Shown one piece after another: positions 44,552 to 55,278 of a stretch of 64,000 nt of DNA. The position numbers and the translations under genes were made by a program. A model generated the notes under the pieces. The model was not told where the DNA came from. It saw only the letters and a list, made by a program, of their open reading frames with translations, and did not search any database. This DNA comes from Salvia splendens (taxonomy: Eukaryota > Streptophyta > Magnoliopsida > Lamiales > Lamiaceae). How positions within the stretch are numbered: the stretch's first letter is position 1; every line of letters begins with the position of its first letter. Where the stretch lies: the NCBI RefSeq assembly GCF_004379255.2, contig NC_056037.1, positions 34,445,012 to 34,509,011 of the forward strand, given 5' to 3'.

Positions 44552-46254
44552 ATGGCGAGTACAGCGTGCTTTCTAATTGTCAGCAAACACGACATTCCGA
44601 TTTACGAAGCTGAAGTTGGTACCGTCCCCAAAGTATGTCTTCTTCAATATTTCTGTTTTGAATTTGATTGTTTTACTGAAATTGAGTTTAACCTGGATAC
44701 TAATCAACAATCTGTGATAAATTATTGTAGAAAGAGGATGCTGCTCATCAGCACCAATTCATATTACATGCCGCTTTAGACATTGTTCAGGACATTGCCT
44801 GGAATACGAGTGCTATGTGAGATCTCCACTCCATTCTCTGAGTATTTTGTGTTTGATGCATCTTTGGTTTGTTTATGATGACAACATTTTTCTAATTTAA
44901 TTCTATGTTTTGGCATGGATTCATCTCTTTCTGTATGTTTGGTGATTCAGGTTTCTAAAATCAGTAGATAGATTTAATGATTTGGTGGCATCCGTTTATG
45001 TCACTGCTGGTCATATCCTTTCATTTGTGATATCTGGATGACTTTTATACTCCTCTTTTTAGATGATGTTAATGTTAATGCTATTATCATTCTCCAATGT
45101 GTATTTCCAAGAGAAATTTTTTCAGAATCTTTCCCCTCCATAACATGTAACCATAAAAGTGAAAAATGAGGAGATTAAGTTGTTTACTGATTAGTGTTCC
45201 AATCTTGTGTTATAAATAGAATTGGAAGTCGAATACTAATTCTAAAAATCTTTATTTCATGCTAGATGAAATCTTTAGTTTGATGGTGTGAGAATGTGAT
45301 TCACTTCATATTATGATTCTTTAAACTGATTTACCTGAGCTAACATCTTTCTTAGACATATTGGGTTTTGGTAGAACTATCAAATGATATTTTTGCTCTT
45401 TTCTTAGATGGCTGGAAGCTTTCTTTTTGGGCATTAGAACATTTTTGTAGCTATACTGTTTATTTGGTTTCCTTCATTTAGGTGCTTAATCTAAGCCTGC
45501 TTTTATTGCTTCGATGTGTGTTGCTTGCTGTGCCTCATGGAGAATTTTTCTAATTATAATTTTTCTGATTGTATCGTAATAGCATGTTCTATACTACTTT
45601 AATCACCTTTGATGCTTTCCAGTCTCTCTCTCTCTCGCTTCATTTGACCGAGTTCCCAATGTTCTTTCTTGCATATCATCATTTGTGATGAGAACGACAT
45701 CCTACCTAGGAAAACTTTATGTAGCTATTTATTACATACTATTTGGTTCCTTAACCTTTAATCGTGATACATACTCGACTAATGTTGCTCCATGATTCTC
45801 GTAATGATGATGGAATCAAGAGCTTCTTCCAAGAGGTTCATGAGCTATATATCAAGGCAAGTTCTGTTATCATCTTTGATCTGATATGATAAATTATGTT
45901 GATAGTTTTATATACGTTCTCTTGTTTCTGCATTCTGCTTGTAAGATTCAAGTCTTCAACTAGTTTATGGCTACCCTACATGTGTTTTCATCATGAACCT
46001 GTTCTAATGCTACTCGTAACCCAAATGCTTCCATTATGTGAATTACAATATCTTGATCTTCTCTACTCCCTTGTACTGAAAAGCAAAAAGAAGAAATTGA
46101 AAAGAAAACATGTTACTACTATATTTTGTGTTGGTGTTAACTTGGATTTTAACATTTTCAGACTCTTCTTAATCCTCTGTACCTCCCTGGAAGCCGCATC
46201 ACCTCATCGCATTTTGATACAAAAGTCCGGGCCCTCGCTAGGAGATATTTGTGA
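44552..46254 (+). CDS. TRAPPC2: TRAPP complex subunit 2 (sedlin/TRS20 homologue)
   Basis: Five exons: 44552-44632, 44731-44816, 44951-45012, 45771-45856, 46162-46254, giving 135 residues, the normal sedlin length. The protein starts MASTACFLIVSKHDIPIYEA and includes HQFILHAALDIVQDIAW, FLKSVDRFNDLVASVYVTAG, RLMLLHDSRNDDGIKSFFQE and ends ARRYL. It is a longin-fold subunit of the TRAPP vesicle-tethering complex acting between ER and Golgi. Intron 3 (45013-45770) is an AT-AC U12 intron: donor ATATCCTTT, branch site TTCCTTAAC at 45747-45755, acceptor ending AC. Intron 4 uses a GC donor (AAG|GCAAGT). No TATA box is evident; a MULE lies 252 bp upstream. Confidence 0.95.
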
Positions 46255-48284
46255 AGCCCCCCTTCAATTCAGTGGTGTATATGTATTTGCTTTCAGGTCT
46301 GCTATAACACAAAAGGTATTTTGGGAACTTTTTGTTTCAATCAATGCCTCTGGTAATAGTAGTATTTTTGCTGATCCTTTGAACCTTCAGCATCACTTTT
46401 GTGTTGCCTGCGCTTCAAATTTCCATCTCTCTTCTTCTCTCACCAATGTTAATTTTATGCTCTTTTCCTTTAGACTAATAATTTGATAATATTATGTGAG
46501 AATCACTTTCTTGAAAGTCACTAGTCAAGTTCATCATCTATTTTCACAATTTTATTTAACCTTGTGAAATTCCACCTTTAAATTAGTAATTTAACGATAG
46601 TCCAAACAGTCAGAGATTAAATATGTATACTGACGAAACGGTCGGCAATGATGGTAAGAGTTAAGACTATATAGAAAGATTATTAATATTTTATTTAATG
46701 TTGTCTCATTATATTTGTGGCTACTTTCTGGTGATATTATTAGTGGCACATGACTTGTCTAATTATTTAATGGCTTCTTCGACCACGTATATATCGGCAC
46801 TAGCCAGATATTAATAAATTATAACGAGTTTATCTGTAATTAAATAGTATGGTGGCGTGGATCTATATTTAGTTTGATTTTTTTGTCGCAATTAATGAAA
46901 TCATTCATTTTCTCCTTTTCTCATTTTTTAAGTAATTGAATGTAAACAATAGCATCTCGTTTTATATTCATTACTTAAAAATTCATTAAATTCACTAATT
47001 ATGAATCAGAGTCTCTTCCCAAATTTAATTAAGTAAAATTGGGTTGAACCCAACACATTCTCATTTGTGCAGTAAATTGACACTGCATAAACTTTACTAT
47101 ACTACTACTTACTAATTTGATTTTTAACAATGTCACGCTTCGATAAATTCTTTTGAACCGAGGGATGATTGAATAATTTAAATTGTGATAGAAAATTATT
47201 AATTTGTCTTATGATAAATCGTGAGTTCCTAATAAATAATTAATTCACAAAAATTAGACATTCAAACATATTATTGTCATGGACCACATTGGAAAATAAG
47301 CCGCCGATTCAGATCATAAGTTGTGACGAGATTTAAAGAGTTTCCACAATAAAGTCCCAAAATGGTAGCTAGGTTTCAGACTTACTTTTAATTATGGAGT
47401 TGTTGCTCTAATAATTAGATCATTGTATAATTTTGTCATGTGCTGTTCATTCACTTTATCAGGTTAATCTCATTTGTTAAATAATCAAATTTAGTAAAAG
47501 TTTAATAAGCCTTAATTTATATATTTTCATTATAATAATAAATTAATATTGCACTTGCTTTATTTTCATTATGGAAACCAAGGCCCACGAGGGGAAGAAA
47601 TTTTTTTATTTTAATAGGTCTATGACTCTATAATCGTAAATTTTAGTAGGAAAGTAGTACTACTCCAGTATTTAATTTTTTTGTCAATAATATAAGGTCG
47701 TCCAATTTCATTTATAATCACCTCCATATTCCGTATGTGCATGTTAGCGCGTGCGTATTTTGTGGATTAAGAGGGACAAAGCATATAGGTAATACGTTCC
47801 ACTTTAAATAATTTCTAACTTTTATCACCATCAAAAAAAGTAAACAAATTTCAAGATTGTCACTATATTATTGGTACATGTATCCAAGTCTACATGTTTG
47901 AATACGTATGATATGCATACGTACACGATAGGGTACATGTTTTTTTTTATATCGCTATCGTTAATACTATTATTAATTTATTATAGATGTACATATATAC
48001 TAATAGAAATATAGACAATTCGCACTGGTGCTGAAGCAATTATGCTTCTTGTGACATGATATTATTCTTATTTGTGTATTTTTTTTAAAATCATTTTGCA
48101 GAAATGGTTTCGTTGATGCCAAATCTGATGACTTAAATATCTACTACCAATAAAGAACGCCATACATGATATTATCAGGCAATAATTATTAAGGATCAGA
48201 AGTAATACGGTTCACACAATTTTAATTTTAAAACGGTTGTTACTTTTAAAACGTTCGAATAAATATTACTCCATTTATGTGGCT
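46255..48284. other. Intergenic after TRAPPC2
   Basis: Starts with the TRAPPC2 3' UTR, then about 1.8 kb of AT-rich sequence with no recognised gene. The long ORF 45896-46486 overlaps TRAPPC2 intron 4 and exon 5 in another frame and is not a gene. Confidence 0.5.
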
Positions 48285-48292
48285 ACTAGACC

Positions 48293-49373
48293 TAGGCATG
48301 CACACAGTTCGTAAGCCGCCGGGTCCGGTTCATGAACCGGCGGTTCACAGTTCATCATCCCCATGAACCGGAACCGGCCCGCCAAGGGTCCCGACGGTTC
48401 CGATTCCGGTTCAAAAACCGCCGGTTTACGGGGCGGTTCAAAACCGCCGGTTTTTTGCCGGTTCGGCAGTTCGTCAAATTTTTTTTTTTTGCATTTATTT
48501 ATTTGTTTATCTATGAAATGTGCGTAAATAAAATTCAAAAAACACGATGAAAGTTGCAATTTTATTGAGATTACAAGTTACAACAATTACAAGTTACAAC
48601 AATTTTGAGGTCTTGAAGTCTTAAACAAAAATTTAAATACAACGAGACTACTAGTCAACAACGAATCTAATTACAAATTACAAAAAAGGACTTAGAAGTT
48701 CTGAACAATAATTTTATAAGTATATATACTCTTAGTTGGCGAAGGAGATCTTTCTACATAACTAAATTGAAGACACATTTAGCAATTCAACTTTAAATGT
48801 TGAGTTTAGTCTAACAATCAACAAATATAGTAGTAAGTAGCAACTAATAAACAACTTGAGCAATTAGAAAGAATGTTGAGAGAATATAGAAATGAAGATT
48901 GAGAAGAAAATCCTTGTTAATACAAGAATGAGGTGAGTAAAAATGATGGGGAAGTGGGGTATTTATAGAAGTAAAATTGGAAGAATTTTTTTTTTGAAAT
49001 TTCAAATTCGGCCGGTTTACCGCCTGAACCGACGATTCGGACCAAAACTGACGGTTCAGTCCACGGTTTCTGACGGAAACCGGCGGTTTCTGGCCGAAAA
49101 CAACCGGTTTTCAGGCCTATACACTACCACCTACGCTCTGCCACCTGAAAAAGCATCGGAACCGTCGGAAACTGACGGTTTACGTCAGAAACCGGCGGTT
49201 TTTCTGCAACCTACGCCCCTAGCCGGAATCTGCCCGTTGAGACAGTTGAATCGCCGGTTACGGTTTGTCATTTTCTCGAACTTGAACCGGCCCGCTTGAA
49301 CCGCGAAACCGCTGGCCGGTTCAAACCGCCGGTTTCGGTTCATGAACCGGCCGGTTCGGTTTGTGCATGCTTA
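48293..49373. mobile_element. Non-autonomous hAT element with CCGG-rich subterminal palindromes
   Basis: Ends TAGGCATGCACACAG and (complement) TAAGCATGCACAAACCG, flanked by a perfect 8-bp duplication ACTAGACC (48285-48292 and 49374-49381), the hAT pattern. About 180 bp at the left and 370 bp at the right are packed with AACCGCCGGTT/GAACCGG palindromes; the middle is AT-rich and non-coding. ORFs in the ends are artefacts. Confidence 0.9.
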
Positions 49374-49381
49374 ACTAGACC

Positions 49382-49904
49382 CATTATATCATTTGCACTA
49401 AATTCATCATAATATCTCAAAAATAGTAAACGAAACCCATCATTTTGATTTTTGAGTATTGAACCAATCCTAGCAGCATATCCAAATACTGGAAACGCCC
49501 CCACAAATAGGAGTATCATTTATCCATAATAATTGTATTTATAATTACTAAATATGCATACCTTTCCAAAAAGTAAATAAGAACTGCTATAAGATAGTAG
49601 TAATAAAAATCATCGAAATCTCGCTATTGTTCGGTCTTCAATCATTGATGTTGTTCAATCTCAAATCTCGTGTATTTTTTTTATTAAAAGATGCTTAAAT
49701 CTCCACTCCACAATATTTCCCCAAGTATGCACAATAGCATCAAGCATTTCCACTGATTTCTAAGATCCACACACATAAATTACACAAAAAGTCAAAAAGA
49801 ATACAAGCTACCTACTTGAACGTATCAAATCCACGAGGAAAAGGCAGAAATAGAACAGCACGATCATTTTAATTTTCTCGATTAAAAAACAAGGAATCCT
49901 CACC
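49382..49904. other. Intergenic, 3' side of the MASS-like gene
   Basis: AT-rich, probably includes the 3' UTR of the minus-strand gene (49700-49904). Nothing else recognised. Confidence 0.45.
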
Positions 49905-50279
49905 TCACGCGCTTACCGGGCTTCGGCGGCCGGCGGCGCGTCTTCTCGCGGTTCCCAAAGCACCGCAGCATCCGAACGCCGAAACCCTAGGCGAAGGCGG
50001 TTCGACCGCCGGAGACACCTTTCCGGTACGGAATCCCCTTCCGCCGTTGGATCGGCTCCTATCGATCACCAATCCGGCGGGCGGCGGCGGCGATTTCTTC
50101 GCGGCGGTGGCTATTGGAATTGGATCCTCTTTATTCTCCCTGGTGGCGCTGGTGCTGCTCTCTTCCTTCCGCTCGTTAGCGACCTTATTAAACTGGTCGG
50201 CGAGGAATTTGTCGTCCCATACGTATCCCGACGAGCCTTGTCGCCGGAACGATATAGCAGATCTCTGCAAGCTCTCCAT
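49905..50279 (-). CDS. MAPK-substrate (MASS/At1g80180-like) protein
   Basis: Single-exon ORF of 124 residues starting MESLQRSAISFRRQGSSGYV followed by WDDKF, the invariant opening of the At1g80180/At1g15400 group. A variable Ser/Lys linker follows, then RSRSNGG and KVSPAVEPPSPRVSAFGCCG, which contains two Ser-Pro sites. Members named MASS in Arabidopsis are MAPK substrates that affect stomatal patterning; that role is by homology only. The coding region is markedly GC-rich compared with its surroundings. The last codons contain a possible donor (CCCG|GTAAGC), so a different C-terminus by splicing cannot be excluded. Confidence 0.85.
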   Translation of the reverse strand: MESLQRSAISFRRQGSSGYVWDDKFLADQFNKVANERKEESSTSATRENKEDPIPIATAAKKSPPPPAGLVIDRSRSNGGRGFRTGKVSPAVEPPSPRVSAFGCCGALGTARRRAAGRRSPVSA

Positions 50280-50468
50280 TGCCGACCTCGAGATTTGTCT
50301 GCAGGTCTAGATATTTTGTGTTGGACTGATGAAAACTGGAGTTGTGGAGGTGGGAATCCCGTATGATTTTTTTGGGATTTTTCTTGGATGATGGCTCCGA
50401 AATCGGAAATGTTTTTTTACTCTTTTGGACTGCGGAGTTTTCTTGGTGATGTTTGGAACGGTAAGTAC

Positions 50469-50475
50469 TTATATA
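50469..50475 (-). promoter_or_regulatory. TATA box of the MASS-like gene
   Basis: On the minus strand CCTATATAAGTAC, about 190 bp upstream of the ATG. Confidence 0.4.
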
Positions 50476-51141
50476 GGATAATTTTGCATTATAAGGTAAA
50501 ATTACATTTGAAAATTGAAATTTTACTTAAAAAAAACTAGTAATAAAATAAGATATTGAAAATGTCTTAAGCAATCCAAATGATGCTAGGAAGAGGATTA
50601 TCAAGAATATATAAAAAAGATATCATCATTAATAAATCGATGTGGGACCACCAGCATTAGGGTTTAACATGTCCCTATATGTGTGAGTTGGAATGCATTA
50701 TCAGACTTCCACACGTGCAACATAAAAAGAGACAAAAGAGATCTTCATTGAGTTGGACATGCTCTGATACCATGTAGAAATTAGTCTCTCACCCTATAAA
50801 AATACCTTATAAGGGGTGTGTTATATAAGAATATGTAGATGAAACACGATCATCATCAGATTGACGTGGGACATGAATAAGGGTTTCAACAAATTTTGGT
50901 ACAAATATGGCCGTTTCTTACTAGAATTAAGGAACCGCTGTGTGGAGCTCCCATTGCTATCTAGAAAACATTGTACTATTATAGTAAGAATTTGATCAGT
51001 TATACCTCACACCACAATACTCATAATGGAGAATAAATTCAATAACTTGTGTCAATCTACCAAGATCCAACAATACCTTCCAACCAATGAAAAACAGGTG
51101 CAACAATGAGATTACCTTAGACAAACCTTAGATAAACTATA
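50476..51141. other. Intergenic upstream of the MASS-like gene
   Basis: No ORF. The stretch 50640-50960 contains phrases such as 'tgggaccacca' and 'gctctgataccatgt' that are common in old LTR-type repeats, but no element could be delimited. Confidence 0.35.
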
Positions 51142-51149
51142 TTCATGAG

Positions 51150-51522
51150 CAATGTTATTAAATAGCGGATATGACGGCGCTATGGCATGGCGTTTGGTGG
51201 TGGAACCGCCAAGTACCATGGCGCTGTCATAGCGCCGCCATATCCGCCATTTGACAACATTGCGTGTGTACTGCATTTAGGAATGTGGCATTATGCAAGA
51301 AACATGGAGGTTGGAGTTGTATTTTATGCTTTATTAATTGTGTTTAAGAGTTTTAGATGTTATATTTTTATTATTTTCTAATTTTTGGATTATATATGAA
51401 TATATAAGTATTATTTTATTTATTTAATTATTAACCGCCATATCCCTCCATACTAATACGCCATGTCCCTGTGGCGGCTTTTAGGCGAACCGTCATAAGC
51501 CGCCATACAATTGACAATATTG
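51150..51522. mobile_element. hAT-type MITE with GGCGGATAT repeats
   Basis: Ends CAATGTTATTAAATAGCGG and (complement) CAATATTGTCAATTGTATGG, flanked by TTCATGAG and CTCATGAG (7 of 8 identical). The interior repeats the CCGCCATATCCGCCAT motif in both orientations. Length is 373 bp, non-coding. Confidence 0.65.
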
Positions 51523-51937
51523 CTCATGAGATACCTCAATGGCATAAAAACTAATTTGATCAAGGATTAACAATTAATCTTAAATTTTAAGATTAATATG
51601 CAAGTATGAATTTGAGAGTCAAAAGTGTGTGTTATTGAGCCATTTCCTATGAGTGATCACTCTTGGTATCGTAAATAATTTCCCTGTTACTCGTATTATT
51701 ATCTCAAAAGACTCAAGCCAAACTTCCCAATTTAGAATCGGCGTTTAGTGTGAAAAACTCATGATTAGATCGAGAACCGAATTGGTTCCCACTAATCATT
51801 ACAAGAGGTATTTATAAGTTTAAATTTTGGACAGAACTAATACTATATACATAAATTCCTATCTCCAAAAGGGAAAAAAGTTATACATCTAAAAACACTA
51901 ATTCCTAAATATTTTTCTGTATACATGTGCACAAAAC
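51523..51937. other. Intergenic, 3' side of the kinase gene
   Basis: AT-rich, no recognised feature beyond a likely 3' UTR of the minus-strand gene. Confidence 0.4.
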
Positions 51938-53544
51938 CTAAACTGGCAACTCAGGTTGCAATTGAGGTTGAATTTCCAAGCAAGTTGAAATTCTGTAAGC
52001 AATTTGTGTCATATCTGGCCTTGCTTCACAATCCTCAAGCAGAGCAACATTTGCAACATCCACCAACAATTTGAGATGATTAACATTAACATCACCAACT
52101 TTGAGCTTAGGGTCCAACATTTTGACCATGACCTCCACGTCATCGCTCTTCCGGTACTCCTCAGTCCACTCAGCCAGCGTGGACGAGCCCTGGAGCGACT
52201 TCATCCCCGTGATGAGCTCCAGGAGCAAGACTCCAAAGCTGTAGACGTCGCTCTTAGGGGACACTATCCCTGTGTGACTGTGTCTAGGTAAATAGTGTCA
52301 ATGTAGCCCAGGGAGCCCTTGACTGCTATCGGGGTGTGGGCCCTCTGGGCGTGACTGCCAAGCTTGCAGTGGCCAACTGAGAGCTTGGCATGGTCGTCAT
52401 TGATGAGGAGCACATTGGATGACTTTATGTCGCGGTGTATGACAGGGGGGTCGGCCACTGAGTGGAGATAATCGAGGGCATACACAATGTCCAGCGCGAC
52501 ATTGATGCGATTGCGCCATGTCAGCGTGCCCGAGTAGTGGCCCTGCCGCGTGTGCATACGGTCGAATAGGCTCTTGTTTGGGACGTATTCGAGAAGTAGC
52601 AGTTGTTCCCCTGTTTAGAGAGCAGAGTCATCATTAGACTATTTTACTATAAGGTGTCAATTTGTACTTAATTTACATCATATAAAATATTAATCAATCA
52701 AGATTTTTAATTCCATCCTATAATTTGCATGGAGTGAAAAATCAAAATTCATGAATAGGTTGTGCAAAATGGTATCGAACTTACTCAAATTTAAAGCCTA
52801 TATATAACTGTTGAGTTGCTCATTTTCTTGTTTCGGCCTAGCGATATTATTGGATAAGTTAAAATTTCAGTCTACAGTCGACAACCCGATTTGATATCAT
52901 GTTAGAAGATTATGTGAATTATTGCATAGGGAGATTTACTCACAGTAATGAAAAGTAGAATTGAGAAAAGGCCTACCTTTGTCGAGACAGAATCCAAGCA
53001 AGCCAACGAGATTAGGATGAGAAATCCTTAGCAAAACCGAGACCTCATCAAGAAACATTTTCTGGTTGCCACCTCTCTCCGCCAACACGCGCTTCACTGC
53101 TCCGAATCTCCCGTCTCCGAGCTCAGCGAGGTACACATAGGACGTGGCCCCGACCCCAATCCTAATCCTAAAATCGCTTGTGGCCACCTTGAGCTCCTCG
53201 AGGGCGTAACTCCTAATTATTGACGAAGCAACTCTTGTCTTGTGATTGATCACTTGTATCGAGTGATTTGGATTGCTCTTATCCGCAATCTTGCTAGACG
53301 ATCTGCGGTCGCGATCATTGGACTCGAGGTAGATGGCCCATTTTCGTACAATGACGGTGAGGACTATCACCATTGCTATCGCGCCCATGACCAAATAGCT
53401 TCGTCGATTTGAAGTGGAGAAACCAAGGAACCACGTTCTTGCTTGTGTCTCTCGAGATTTATGATTGATTCTTGTTTTTTCATTGTTTAGTTTTTGTCTT
53501 GATTGTGTGGATATATAGGGGTTTGATAAGTGATGAAGATTCAT
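51938..53544 (-). pseudogene. Receptor-like pseudokinase, frameshifted
   Basis: Two minus-strand exons, 53544-52977 and 52610-51938. The protein has a basic N-terminus, one membrane segment (YLVMGAIAMVIVLTVIV), then a kinase domain: glycine loop IGVGATSYVYL, catalytic-lysine motif AVKRV, HRDIKSSN, and a C-lobe DVYSFGVLLLELITG. The DFG motif is missing: KLSVGHCKLG stands where KLSDFGLCKLG is expected, consistent with an in-frame 3-nt loss that removed the Asp. Near 52266 the frame shifts within CACAGTCACACAGGGATAG, where ACACAG is doubled; an 8-nt duplication explains it. No extracellular domain is present. With the frameshift it is probably dead; a sequence error there would leave a catalytically impaired kinase. 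Confidence 0.82.
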
Positions 53545-53664
53545 GAATTTCTATTTTTGCATGCCTAGATTGTGTTTGTGTTGTGCATGAGAGAAAACAT
53601 GTGGATCACAAGTCATGGTTGTGTCTTTTATTGTGGTCAATCAAGAACACCTCAAATTCTGACT

Positions 53665-53672
53665 TATTTATA
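53665..53672 (-). promoter_or_regulatory. TATA box of the kinase gene
   Basis: On the minus strand CTATAAATAAGTC, about 120 bp upstream of the ATG. Confidence 0.5.
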
Positions 53673-55192
53673 GTGATTTAATGCTGAGTTTTGTTCATGT
53701 GATGTTGATATGTGTTGTGGTAAGACCGTTGATTAAACAGTCTAGTGATCAAATATTCTCTTAACCAAAGCTATATAGACAATGGGAAATTCTATTTGTC
53801 TCCTATTTAATTGGAAATTTGGACTTAGTTCTTATAGTCCCTACACTACTTAATAGTAACTACAATAATAAACTTATTAGAAACAGATCAACAAACGAAA
53901 GGGGGAGATTAGAAGTGAATTGGGTTTATTCATCTTTATTTTCCTTTGCCAATAGAGTCATTTCTAATTATTTTGTATTTCATGTCTATACCAATGAGTT
54001 CTTGCATAGCACCCCCAAAAAACCATCGAGATAAGCTTGTTATATTGATAAATAAAATATAAAATGTTCAAAATAGTCGACCTAATTTGTAATTTCGCAC
54101 TTTGTTGGTGACAATGACTAAAAGTGCTTCTTGACACATGGAAACGATAATTGAGTTGGCCCCATTCATTATTAGGACATTGTTTCAAGTTATTGGAACT
54201 AAATACCACATTCGTTCCCATCACTAATTTCTAATTTACGTCAAAAGGCATCATCATCTCGTGCCCAAAATTGTCAAAAAATAATCGATACTTGCAACAA
54301 AAAAATCAATGAAAATCAATCCACCGACTAAAAACTAACACAATACTAGTAGTATTTATTTTATTTTGTGCTTAATTGATTAGTATTTTTTTTGTGTATC
54401 CTTCACATTCAAGAAAAACTATCTTTTCAAAGGCTTTATGAGATCTCTTAAATTGAACTGCAATGCTAAACTGTAGATGTAACAGTTAAAACTAGAGACA
54501 CGATGCAGAGGAAAGGGCAGAAAAATCGAACAACTGGGAGACTTACAGCGTCGGTCATCCAATCAAGGTGCAGCTCTCGGTGATCCGACCAGCGTTATAG
54601 GGATACCCAGAGGAACTCATTGATAACGAAACATAGCTTCCATTTGTCCTCTGCATGGAACCAGCACTAATCAACGAGCTTTTATCGTTTGAAAGGGTTC
54701 GCTCCATTGCCTCTTTGGCCCACGCAACTGTCAAGTATGCTCAATCTGCAGAGATTAGAAGTAAATAGAGAAAGCTAACAAGTTGATGTGATTGTCAATC
54801 CAAATTTCTGTATGTTACATTTATAAAAATCATACGTACGTGTAAGCTGTTCAACGGGCTTTATAAGCAATATCGTTTGGCAGGTTGCACTATGTGTAGA
54901 GTTCTTGAGATTTACAATCAGGAATTCTAGTAAGGAAGCTATGTGAGAATGAAAATTCACCAAGAACTGGAACACAACTAATATAAAGAAAAAAGTCAGA
55001 ATCGTGGAATACATTTCGATGAAAATGTAGCATGGTTATAGAGTCAGTACAGCTGATGGATACACACAACATTGGACAAATCACGCAGGCACTACACGAA
55101 TAAATAGATTTCTATTTATAGGCAACAAATACATAAGAAAAGTCTTAGAGCTAATCCGTCTGTTCATTCAATTTGTTCAATCTAATCACGGT
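53673..55192. other. Intergenic with one coding-like tract
   Basis: Mostly AT-rich. On the minus strand about 54750-54545 reads continuously as TVAWAKEAMERTLSNDKSSL, ISAGSMQRTNGSYVSLSMSS and SGYPYNAGRITESC to a stop, with an acceptor-like 'tctgcag' upstream and a donor-like 'gctgtaagt' downstream. I cannot assign it. It may be an exon of an unrecognised gene, a gene fragment, or an alternative 3' exon of the upstream BADC gene. Confidence 0.3.
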
Positions 55193-55278
55193 ACTAGTTA
55201 TTGGTGTTCATAGTAATATCCCAGGAAAGGAAGGAACTAGTTATTGGTGTTCATAGTAATATCCCAGGAAAGGAAGGA
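55193..55278 (+). repeat. 43-bp tandem duplication across the BADC stop codon
   Basis: Two identical copies beginning 'actagttattggtgttcata' at 55193 and 55236. The second holds the last coding bases and TGA of the BADC gene (minus strand); the first is the same sequence repeated in the 3' UTR. Confidence 0.9.

Noticed and set aside
44731..44813. Similarity of 'gacattgttcagga' in TRAPPC2 exon 2 to 14927-14942 near polygalacturonase copy 2
   Set aside because: A short chance match; the latter aligns with the leader of polygalacturonase copy 1.
45896..46486. 196-codon plus-strand ORF
   Set aside because: Overlaps intron 4 and the last exon of TRAPPC2 in another frame; hydrophobic, low-complexity, no domain.
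48275..48559. ORFs across the hAT ends on both strands
   Set aside because: They read the AACCGCCGGTT repeats; same composition in other frames.
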